64,000 bases of DNA, taken from the NCBI GenBank assembly GCA_963971425.1, contig OZ020516.1:17968593-18032592 (forward strand), given 5' to 3'. The stretch comes from Bryoerythrophyllum caledonicum (lineage: Eukaryota > Streptophyta > Bryopsida > Pottiales > Pottiaceae). The position numbers and the translations under genes were made by a program. This document shows, in pieces, positions 55,542 to 64,000 of this stretch; position 1 is the first letter of the stretch; each line of letters opens with the position of its first letter. The notes under the pieces are model-generated. The model ran no database searches, was not told where the DNA came from, and saw only the letters and a program-made list of their open reading frames with translations.

Positions 55542-57972
55542 TCAAACTTTTACAACAATTTGGCACTTGGGTAGAAGAACTTCCAAGACGCGCTTGATTT
55601 CATTGTAGCTAAAACTGGGTACGTGGATAAATTGATCTACCTTAGGAAGAAGATGACATAGTTGAGTAAAAATATAGTACATATGTTTGCAATTTACCCA
55701 TTGATCACGCTTACCTAGGGACTTCATTTCCATATCTTTGAAAAATGGACAATCGTAGCTCGGAAATTGTCCAATAGTGATTAGATATGACAATGCCTTG
55801 GATCCTTAGATAGATTCAAATGTAATAATTGAACCCAACCTTGGAGAAAGAAGCATGGTGACCTTTTGAACTTTACCATTAATTGAAAGGGTGGATGCAT
55901 AGTTGTTGGAGTGTTTTGTAGATGGGGCCTTGGGGTTGCGTTGAATGTTCTTCCCGAACTTATGCTTTGCGGAATCGTTTGGAGAATCTGGTGTTGGGTA
56001 CTCCTCAAAATTGATAAGTCCTCTAAATTCACCGAACAACTCGTGTGATGCTAGCATAGGGCGTTCTGTCAATTGAAATCTTACATGCTCTAGAGCATAG
56101 ACTTTTTGTTGAGTAAGGTTGGTACCAAACTTGACGGGTCAAACTTTGGGCACATGTGGTTCAGACACAACCCACTTGCGCGTTGTGCCCTTCACACAAC
56201 GTTCAATGTAGTCGTTGCAAAAGAAAAATTGCACCTGCTCCACCTTGTTCTTCTTGTAATGGGTCATCATTCCTGTGTAAGTAGGAGCTGCTGTAGACTT
56301 GTTGTATTTGACAATCTTGGTGACGCATTTTTTCTTTGTTATGGCTTGTTGTGCAAAACAAGCTTTTGTTGAAGTCCTTGGAAGCTGCGCTATGTGCCAC
56401 TCCTTCTCATTATAAGTCGTCTCAAGGACCACCTTTAATTTGCATCCGCATGATTAGATCGACACCCCTGCCGGGTCCAACTTCAGACATTTTAAAAACA
56501 AATACCTTGTCAGACTGAGATCCTTGTCCAGGAAACATGTTGTTTTGCAAATACGCCCATTTGCTGGATCCTCTAAGCTTTGTTATATTGTCCATGACTC
56601 TATAGCGTCTCAGATAGCAAAAGGATGAGTCCTTGTTTCGCAGATTTGGAGATGATAAGTTCTTGCTCCTCTCAAGAACATGCACCAATTCGTCCTTCGA
56701 CAACTCTGTTCACTGGCATCTTCTGGATTCAGCAACAATTCCGCAACAAATTCCTTCTTGGCCTCCAACACTATAGCAGATGTTGTAGCGGATGGACTTC
56801 TCTCAACTTGCTCGTTGAGGAGGGTCATCAATTGTTCCTCAGCCTCTCTGTCAACACCAATCTTTACGGGATGTGAGTGAATACCAATATAAACACAAGC
56901 ACGAGACATCGGAGGCGGACTTAAGACATAATAGATCTTGGCAGAGCAGACGTTTAATCATGAAGGAGGAGACTGACACACTTTGCAAACAACTGTAGAT
57001 CCTTTTGGAGGTTTTGAATTAGGGATAAATGTTAAGTACGATGCTCCATCCCACGTGTCTCATTGGTTGGAGTAGGTCTATGAACTCTATCAAGGTAGTT
57101 ACATTGGTCATTGACGCACTTTAAGTGACCTAGGCATGAAGACATTCTAAAAGAGAGATCGAAGTCATTCATAATGTGGGTTGTGACTGTACGAGTCCAT
57201 GCATGACCATCATGATGCTTGTCCATGCCTTGCAGTAGCTTGGCTTGTGACTGCAAAGACAACAGTGAAGCTGAAGGCAAAACAAAAATGACATCCCCAT
57301 CAAAGCTTGGAGGCAAACAATCCACAGTAGAAATCGGGACCTTTGAAAAATCAACCCTGGACAATATAGACTTTGACCCCTTTCTCGCACCTAGTTTTCG
57401 TATACACTCTTTGATAGAAGGCAAAAGAGATGTTGATGGTGGAAGTGGAAGTTTCACACGAATGGGTTGACTGTCATGAGAGGATTGACATACAGGGGAA
57501 TCTAAATGTACAAGTGATGGAGTACTGTGTGGTTTCTCGTGGTCAACGAGAATAGGGGTGTCCGTATCTGAGTCATCACTCAAAATGTGAATAATTTCAC
57601 AACCTCGCTCAACTTTGATTTTGCGAGGGACGCTTGTTTGTTGATTGCTAGTTATAGAACTCGAGATCCCAAAATTTGGGTGGATACACTATGAGTAGTA
57701 CGTCTACCACCGTACACTCTAAAAGTTCCACACTTGAGTAGCCAGGATTTTCCTTCGTCAGAATTGATGGTGTGCGTGACACCACGAGACTCTCGATCAC
57801 GTACTTCTTCATCAACATAAACTGAATCCTCCAACAACTGGAACCTAGAAGAAAGTCTACTTGTAGTAACTGAGCAATGACCATCATATGCTACACAGAA
57901 TGTAATCGGGATTTCTTCGCCATGACCATGAATCACAACAGTACCTATACTACCTAAATCAGCAGAGGCCAT
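55542..57972 (-). pseudogene. MULE 2 transposase remnant (zinc finger ... SWIM)
   Basis: Starts at ATG 57972 (MASADLGSIGTVVIHGHGEE); exon 1 ends near 57705, exon 2 begins near 57650 (QQTSVPRKIKVERGCEIIHI). Then a WRKY-GCM1/FLYWCH-type finger: SCLGHLKCVNDQCNYLDR (about 57140-57085), STVVCKVCQSPP, CSAKIYYV and GIHSHPVKIGVD (about 56985-56865), the last with the H-x-H end typical of MULE fingers. After it: ERSPSATTSAIVLEAKKEF, RYRVMDNITKLRGSSKW, DKVFVFKMSEVGPGRGVD. The DDE core between about 56430 and 56400 is largely missing. The C-terminal part has CNDYIERCVKGTTRKWVV, ELFGEFRGLINFEEYPTPDS and a SWIM finger, YDCPFFKDM...WVNCKHMYYIF (about 55750-55660). Frame changes in several places. This finger-DDE-SWIM order is diagnostic for Mutator-like transposases. 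Confidence 0.7.
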
Positions 57973-58278
57973 CACAAAGAACTTTAGAAGCAAAACAATG
58001 GAATGAGAGATTTACATTAAGAGATGTAATTAGATTTGTACTCTAAAACTCAGAGAGATTTCAGATTGTCAGATTTTGGATGAAAAGCATGATAATGATT
58101 AATTGAAAACATTTGCAAGTCTAGATCCGGTTTAAGCAAAAGGTAGGTCAGGAGAATTGGCATTTCTCAATTGTCTAGGATTTGTAGCAACGGTTGTCTT
58201 GTTCAATCAAGTGAGAGGAAGAAGAAACGAAGGAGGAGAGGTATTTTCTTTTCGAGTTGTAAGCAGCTGCAGAGATCT
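57973..58278. promoter_or_regulatory. Divergent promoter region of MULE 2 genes
   Basis: About 300 nt between the start of the transposase (minus) and the start of the companion gene (plus). Divergent gene pairs with a shared promoter region are common in elements with two genes. No specific site recognised. Confidence 0.3.
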
Positions 58279-59446
58279 AGGATGGAAAAGCGCAAGTCAT
58301 GTATTGGTCAGGTAGACATATCTGAAACAACAAAGGTGTTGTCATTTAACTCTACCGAGCGTGATAGTGATTGCGAGCTTCCGAACATTGAAGACAATGA
58401 AGGCGAGTCGTCGTCTCCGATGTTGGTAAGAGCTTTGTCGCTGAGATTTGCATGAAGGTCCTACTGCATGTGTGCGCAAAAGTTGGCTCTCAGTAACACA
58501 ACAATCTTATATCATGCAAACTTAGTATATACTTTGTAAAGCCCAACTTCTTAACTCTATGAATTGAACTTTTTTTATGTGGGTTTATCAGGCAGAACTT
58601 CAAATGTAACAACATACCGCGGACTACAACATCTCCACAATCAACCCCTTTGAGAAGAGAGGTGGGCGTTTGTAATCTTGTTCTAGGCAAATGCAGTTTC
58701 AATTCTCATTCGGTGATAATAGAACATTGCCCTAATATCAGTTCACCAATCACCTAAAGTTGGATAATAAAGAAAGCATTGATCATTTTAACTTATTACC
58801 ACCAAGTTAATGTGTCACAAGTTCAAAATCAGCTATCATAGTGAAGCAAGTGGTTTTTTGTGAAAGAAACATTAGAAGAGCATACTGTTTTAAGGTCCCA
58901 AATACCAATTAATTGAAGTATTAAATATCATCTTTGAAGTTCTTGCTTGTAGGAGTATGATTGTTCTAAATTACTGTTGCATTGTTGGGACACTATCTTT
59001 TGTGAGAATCAGTTCCCTATGCCTCAAAGATTGTCAACACGATGCAAAAGGTTTTGGTTGTTAAACATGTATCAAATGCATCATGCTATGGTATGATATA
59101 GCGCAATATTTGCATGTGCCAAGATTGAAACATGGTTCAGCAGTCACCCACTTGACAAAAAATTATGGATGAAAATCAGTGGATGACTGGATAATCCAAC
59201 AGAAGATCGTTGAGTTCCAAAATCCTAAATCGATCCAACAGAGGTTATCCGAGCAAGATCCTCATTTCCTTATCGCTTGCACATAGCCTGCGTTACCTGA
59301 ACTCCAACCGACAGAGCATTGATTAGTGCACAAAGGTATCATTGAAGATTCTTGTGTTTTGACTAACGCTTATTGTGGATATGGCAGGGATCTGAACCTG
59401 GGAGCAAGGAGATGGATGCATCGACCTCACCATCAACAAACATTGA
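58279..59446 (+). CDS. Companion gene of MULE 2, first two exons
   Basis: Exon 1 from ATG 58279 (MEKRKSCIGQVDISETTKVL) to 58425, ending ...GESSSPML at GTAAGA; exon 2 about 59389-59446 (GSEPGSKEMDASTSPSTNIE) between GCAG and GTATGT. Both splice in phase 0 and stay open, an acidic Ser-rich N-terminus without known domain. Later exons are probably those at 62330-63880. Function unknown. Confidence 0.4.
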
Positions 59447-59639
59447 GGTATGTTGGCTCGTAGGATTCATATTTCAAGTAGGACTTTATTCGGTTTAGGG
59501 TTTGAGGCATAGAGGAGAGTCTCATACAACATCGCTAGGTCGGCAGATTCAAGGTGCAATATGCATCTTAGTTCCACGAAGACTTCAATACTTTTCTTGT
59601 GTTGTGAGTGTTCACAGCAAGGCTTCTCCGGCAAAATTC

Positions 59640-59850
59640 CATACGTCGCAGCAGTGTTCTGCACATGTCGCAGCAGTGTTTGCAGCAGTGTTCTCCCTAT
59701 GTCGAAGCAGTGTTCGTAGCTGTGTTCGTAGCTGTGTTCGCAGCAGACTGTCGTGTTCGCTGTAGTGTTTTCCAAATTTCTTACGTCGCAGCAGACTGTT
59801 GTGTTCGCTGCAGTGTTTTCCAAATTTCTTACGTCGCAGCAGTGTTTGCG
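59640..59850 (+). repeat. Short tandem repeats with CGCAGCAGTGTT core
   Basis: Irregular repeats of CGCAGCAGTGTTC, including two 48-nt copies (59741 and 59789; shared TGTTTTCCAAATTTCTTACG). Confidence 0.6.
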
Positions 59851-59853
59851 GCA

Positions 59854-60840
59854 GTGTAGGACCGGATTCTTGAAAAAACCTGTAGGCCTCGTATGCGAGG
59901 CCTCCCTCGCCAGCTTTTATGTTCTTGTTCATATGCTCGGTTTTAGTGTGGAAGAATATGTTTTGGAGCAGTGTAGGACTGGATTCGTGTGAAACCCGCA
60001 GGCCTCGTATGCGAGGCCCTCCTCACTAGCTTTTATATTCCGAGGCCTTCTCCACCAGCTTTTATATTCTTGAGCATATGGTCGAGTTTATGTGCGGAAG
60101 AGTGTTGCGAGACGTGAGAGGAATTGGAGAAAAAGACAACATAGTTTGAATTTTATCCAGAGAAGTTAAGTAGAGCCCATTTATAGGGAAGAATCTGGAG
60201 CCTCTGGAGTCGTTAGAATGTAGAAATGACTGTTCGATAGAATTGACTTGCTTACAAACAACAAAATAATGCTGGTGAAATCATCAGTCGTTTCTCATTT
60301 AGTGGAACCAGTTCATGGGCATTTTGTAGTAAGGGCACCCTCAAGGATTCCATGGATGTAGCATTTAGAGGTCCAAATTCAGCATATAAATTTCTTAGGG
60401 ACCCTAGTTTCTAGATCGCAAAGACACACTAGTTTAAGAACCCATAATACAGTGGAGGCTGCAGGTTGTTCAGGGGGTAAGGAACAATACCTATCTGTTA
60501 ACAAGTTATCAGCCTCACCTAGCAGATTGAAAAGATTATGTTTCGCGGGCAGTGTAGGACCAGATTCGTTTAAAACCTGCAGACCTCGTATGCGAGGCCT
60601 CCTTCGCCAGCTTTTAAGTTCATGTGCATATGCTCGAGTTTAGTGCGGAAGATTATAATTCGCGGCAGTGTAGGACCAAAATAAAAAAATACCTGCACAC
60701 CTCGTATGCAAGGCCTCATTTGCTAGCTTTTAAGTTCTGGTGTATATGCTCGAGTTTAGTGAGGAAGACTATGTTTTGCTGCATTGTAGGACCAAAATTT
60801 TAAAAAAACTACAGGCCTCGTATGCGAGGCCTACCTTGCC
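59854..60840 (+). repeat. 117-nt tandem repeats in two blocks
   Basis: Units start GTGTAGGACCNGATTC and contain GGCCTCGTATGCGAGGCC, CTCGCCAGCTTTTAT and ATATGCTCGAGTTTAGTG. Starts at 59854 and 59971 (block 1) and 60551, 60668 and about 60785 (block 2), i.e. 117 nt apart. About 430 nt of unrelated DNA (60115-60545) separates the blocks. The hairpin core GCCTCGTATGCGAGGC links them to the 85-nt array that follows. Confidence 0.7.
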
Positions 60841-60850
60841 ACCTCATGAT

Positions 60851-61615
60851 GCGGTGATTGTCTCGATGAGCAGTATCAATTTAGATCATTGACAAGGTGA
60901 CCTCGTGCACGAGGTCTACCTTGCCAACTCATGACGCGGTGATTGTGTCGATGAGCAGTATCAGTTAAAATCATTGACAAGGAGACCTCGTACACGAGGC
61001 CTTCCTCGCCAGCTCATGACGCGGTGATTGTGTCGATGAGCAGTATCATTTTAGGTCACTAACAAGCAGACCTCGTGCATGAGGCCTACCTCGCCAACTC
61101 ATGACGCGGTGATTGTGTCGATGAGCAGTATCAGTTAAAATCATTGATAAGGAGACCTCGTACACGAGGCCTTCCTCGCCAGCTCATGACGCGGTGATTG
61201 TGTCGATGAGCAGTATCATTTTAGGTCACTGACAAGCAGACCTCGTGCATGAGGCCTACCTTGCCAACTCATGACGCGGTGATTGTGTCGATGAGCAGTA
61301 TCAATTAAAATCATTGACAAGGAGACCTCGTACACGAGGCCTTCCTCGCCAGCTCATGACGCGGTGATTGTGTCGATGAGCAGTATCATTTTAGGTCACT
61401 GACAAGCAGACCTCGTGCATGAGGCCTACCTCGCCAACTCATGACGCGGTGATTGTGTCGATGAGCAGTATCAGTTAAAATCATTGACAAGGAGACCTCG
61501 TACACGAGGCCTTCCTCGCCAGCTCATGACGCGGTGATTGTGTCGATGAGCAATATTAGTTAAAATCATTGACAAGGAGACCTCGTACAGGAGGCCTACC
61601 TCGCCAGCTCATGAC
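60851..61615 (+). repeat. 85-nt tandem array with 170-nt dimer structure
   Basis: Nine head-to-tail copies, exactly 85 nt apart (GCGGTGATTG at 60851, 60936, 61021, 61106, 61191, 61276, 61361, 61446, 61531; the tenth GCGGTGAT at 61616 starts the phytochrome fragment). From copy 2 on, two variants alternate: one with CAGTTAAAATCATTGACAAG and CCTCGTACACGAGGCCTTCC, the other with CATTTTAGGTCACTGACAAG and CCTCGTGCATGAGGCCTACC. That makes a higher-order repeat of 170 nt. Confidence 0.9.
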
Positions 61616-62062
61616 GCGGTGATCCACGACAAGGACCTGCGCCAACCAATTAGCTTGGTAGGATCCACTCTGCGCGCTTCCCATGGCTGCCATATACAAT
61701 ATGTGGGGAACATGGGGTCGGTGTCGTTTGGCGCGATGGCTGTGGTCGTGAACGACCAATTTTTCTTGTTTCGGGGGACAACAAACACGGGCTCGACGTC
61801 TTTGGGGCCTGGTGGTGTGCCACCACACCTTCCCGAGAACGATTTATTTCCACTCCGGTCCGCGTGCGAGTTTCTGATGCAGGTATTCGGGCTGCAACTT
61901 AAGATGGAAGTTGAGCTTGAGAATCAGAAGCAGAAGAAGCATATTCTACGTACGCAAACAATGCAGTGTGATATGCTCCTTCGGGATGCATCCATCGGGA
62001 TTGTCTTGCAGTCACGTCGTAACAGATTGAATCTGGTGAAGTGCGACGGGGCTGCTCTGTAG
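61616..62062 (+). pseudogene. PHY: Phytochrome GAF/PHY fragment
   Basis: Reads VIHDKDLRQPISLVGSTLRA, then SHGCHIQYVGNMGS: the bilin-binding region with the attachment Cys at 61688-61690. Further on FPLRSACEFLMQVFGLQL, KKHILRTQTMQCDMLLRD and LNLVKCDGAAL, ending at TAG 62060-62062. Intact plant phytochromes are about 1,120 residues; only about 147 codons remain (end of GAF to start of PHY). The conserved VCHHT-P-R is still legible in another frame (about 61815-61840), so at least two indels separate the halves. The DKDLRQPISL wording recalls moss and liverwort phytochromes. The fragment begins exactly at the last period of the 85-nt array and lies in the span of MULE 2. Confidence 0.8.
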
Positions 62063-62325
62063 TGTGCATCTGGAAGTTCTTTATTATGTGCAGATACTTG
62101 TGGAATACTCTGATATATACTTTGAAATAGTGTGAAATTATAAAATAGTGAAATATTGTGAAATAGTGTGCATTTAGAAGTTCTTTTCATGTGCGGTTAC
62201 TTGTGGAATTCTCTGATACAGTTGTTCGTGGCAATTAAATAATTTTATGTTAATTTTGTTTAATCACTAATTTTTTTCCTTCATTTATATTTTATTTTCA
62301 CTCAACCCTTTTCCTTGGGTAGAAA
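62063..62325. other. AT-rich spacer
   Basis: Contains a short direct repeat (GTGCATNTAGAAGTTCTTT at about 62067 and 62168; GTGGAATNCTCTGATA at about 62101 and 62204). No gene. Confidence 0.5.
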
Positions 62326-62329
62326 AACA

Positions 62330-63880
62330 TATGGGACCAAATGGTGGAAAGTTCATTACCAGTACCTTCAAGAAGACTAAAATGACCATCGAAAAGTTAC
62401 AAAAGGTGGCAACAATAGTGGTGGAGCCTCGTTTCAAAACAAGGTGGTTGCATTTTTGGAACTCTCCTTCAATGGTTCGGTCAGCATTCCACTTTCCAGC
62501 TACGCATTTTAAAGATGGTGTTCTTGATTCTTTTCTCAATTGTGCAACATTTTGGGCTTGGGTATACTATCTTTCTATCAATTTATTTTGATGTCACTAG
62601 AAGTCCTTTTATCTTGAGTATTAAGTATGAGGTCTGACTTTTGAAATATATGATACCAGTTGGAGGACAAATTCATCGCCCATTTTGACAAAATTTGTGC
62701 AACATGCACAATTTCATTGAACTCGGAGCCTTTGTCTGGTATTGAAAAGCCCTCGGAGTATGTGGAAAAATGGCGCATGATTCTATGGGAGAAGGCATAC
62801 ATGGACATTGTGCATCCGGATTTGAAACCACCCTTTCAGAAGAATAAAGGTTCAGTGTGTTGCCCGAAGCTAACCTCGCCATTAAACGGCTTTTATATAG
62901 CTTTTTTTCTTGTATTCTATCCACTATTTTTTAGTTCAAATATAATTTGATTATGAGTGGCTTATTTTAATCAGAATTCATGTCTACAGGTACATTGTAA
63001 GGGAGCTGATATCAATGAACGCACTTCAGCAACCACTATGTTCTTTATTTCTTTCAACTTGGATTCAACCTTCATTAGACTTGTGCATCTTTACAGAGGT
63101 TCAGAATGAGAGGTATTCCACTCAAGTTTTACATGGTGGTCAATGGTATTTGGAATGTTCCGCCAATTTTGTTCCGGATGCAGAGAAAGACCTTTCTCAA
63201 GGTTTAACAGAGGTTTCAGTACTGCTTGTTTCATCTCTACTATAGGAGCCGGAGGTTGTAATTGTAGAGCACTCTTCGTCCCCACCAGTCTTTGCTCAAA
63301 AGGAGACCTCTAGCAAGAAGAAGCGGCTTTCGAAATCTGACAAGGAAAAACTCATCAAAGATGCGGAGGCTGCAAAGGAGGCTGAGATTCAGTTGCAGCC
63401 GCCCTTGCTAAGAGAGACACCTTAAATCTTCCCTTGATGCCTGATCCAACATGTATGAATAGGAACGAGGTCTTTGCATAGAACTCTCCTCCAGTCGTGG
63501 CATCCTTTCAAGCCGCTCGTTCAAGCCCATTTGAAGTTACAAGGATGGAAGTCCAACAACGCAAGCAACGCCAGTTTCAGTTCTTTGAGTCCTCTATTGC
63601 TCCGGGTCCAGTTGTCTCATCGGAGTGTTTCATCAAAAATATATCCGTCTTCTCTATCATGCAGTCTCTCTCAGAGATAGGAGGCCCACCACAGCTATGG
63701 GAGCAGCTCCATCAGTTCATTTCAAAGGTTAGTCTTTGTTATCCTTATTTTATTTTGAATTCCCTAAATTACACTGAATTGAATTCGCTTACACCCATTG
63801 GATTCTTTGCTTCCAGGTTGGTGCTGGTAGAACGCGGAAAGTTTCGAATGACAATTGCAAAGATACTCTTCTTGTAAACA
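62330..63880 (+). CDS. Likely later exons of the MULE 2 companion gene
   Basis: Exon-like segments on plus: about 62332-62568 (MGPNGGKFITSTFKKTKMTI ... SAFHFPATHFKDGVLDSFLN, ATFWAW then GTATAC), 62660-62850 (after CCAG: LEDKFIAHFDKICATCTISL ... SEYVEKWRMILWEKAYMDIV, HPDLKPPFQKN), about 63248-63425 (EPEVVIVEHSSSPPVFAQKE, Lys/Glu-rich coil) and 63480-63880 (RMEVQQRKQRQFQFFESSIA ... VGAGRTRKVSNDNC). Interrupted in places, so it may be a pseudogene. No domain recognised; exon borders are approximate. Confidence 0.4.
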
Positions 63881-64000
63881 TTTTAATTGTACCCATTTGA
63901 GTTTAAATTGGATGATTGTTCTTTATTTTGCTACCATCTTGTATGCTATCTTGACACGGAATAATGTACCACATGAATCACAACTTTCAACTTATTCCAA

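Larger units (their letters stand above)
54832..64000 (-). mobile_element. MULE 2: left part of a large Mutator-like element
   Basis: The left terminal repeat GAGCGAAGCTATTTTGTGAG, followed by AAAGCGGTGAGCGGTGAGCG, matches the ends of MULE 1. The matching right end (…CAAAATAGC… plus the 9-bp CATACGCGA) is not in the window, so the element is at least 9.2 kb if it is complete. It holds a transposase remnant on minus, a divergent plus-strand gene, several tandem arrays and a phytochrome fragment. That everything to 64000 is inside the same element is inference. Confidence 0.55.

Noticed and set aside
59467-59932. Minus-strand frames rich in Thr, Asn and Arg across the short tandem repeats
   Set aside because: Open only because the repeat period is a multiple of three; no start or domain support.
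60851-61615. CRISPR-like array
   Set aside because: Whole 85-nt units repeat with no unique spacers, and the setting is a eukaryotic transposon.

Overview
The window reads as nuclear DNA of a streptophyte, most likely a non-seed land plant or close algal relative. The evidence is a phytochrome GAF/PHY fragment of moss or lycophyte type, a plant temperature-induced lipocalin, an RBL12-like mitochondrial rhomboid, spliced genes with short introns (76-82 nt wherever both ends are visible), and degenerate CCCTAAA/TTTAGGG (plant telomere type) tracts. The species cannot be named from the sequence alone, and family names below rest on remembered conserved motifs, not on searches. GC-rich host genes lie at about 10.7-19.3 kb; the rest is AT-rich and dominated by nested mobile DNA.

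Layout. 1-8.7 kb: a minus-strand non-LTR retrotransposon (RT, endonuclease, ORF1, repeated 5' leader), cut by the window edge. 9.3-12.7 kb: a single-exon gene resembling an uncharacterised fungal PD-(D/E)XK-like family, with a duplicated leader and inverted repeats on both sides. 12.7-19.3 kb: host genes, namely an intact GT23-like fucosyltransferase, a rhomboid with an in-frame stop, a 3-hydroxybutyryl-CoA dehydrogenase missing its middle, a lipocalin missing its middle, an intact five-exon J-domain protein and the end of a conserved plant protein, followed by a tRNA-derived SINE. 21.8-38.1 kb: a degenerate multi-exon minus-strand gene (ParB-like domain, possible methylase-like segment, HAD phosphatase-like domain) split by a 9.1-kb Mutator-like element (MULE, 25386-34480) with a perfect 9-bp target duplication. 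That MULE holds a transposase remnant, a large inverted array of about 63-bp units and a second SINE. 40.3-44.7 kb: a degenerate telomere-like tract, a third MULE end and a broken DNA-methylase-like gene. 45.1-54.8 kb: LTR-retroelement fossils with a 2.8-kb solo LTR inserted in one of them. 54.8-64 kb: the left part of a second large MULE with transposase, a divergent companion gene, a dimeric 85-bp satellite and a phytochrome pseudogene fragment.

How it fits together: the right-hand two thirds is a stack of insertions whose order can partly be read (SINE into array inside MULE; MULE into the ParB/HAD gene; solo LTR and a second MULE into LTR fossils). The most notable points are a MULE insertion that duplicates the splice acceptor of the invaded intron, a large MULE apparently carrying a phytochrome fragment beside a satellite, an odd ParB/methylase?/HAD gene surrounded by GGAGATCTCC palindromes, and adjacent host genes that each carry a disabling change.
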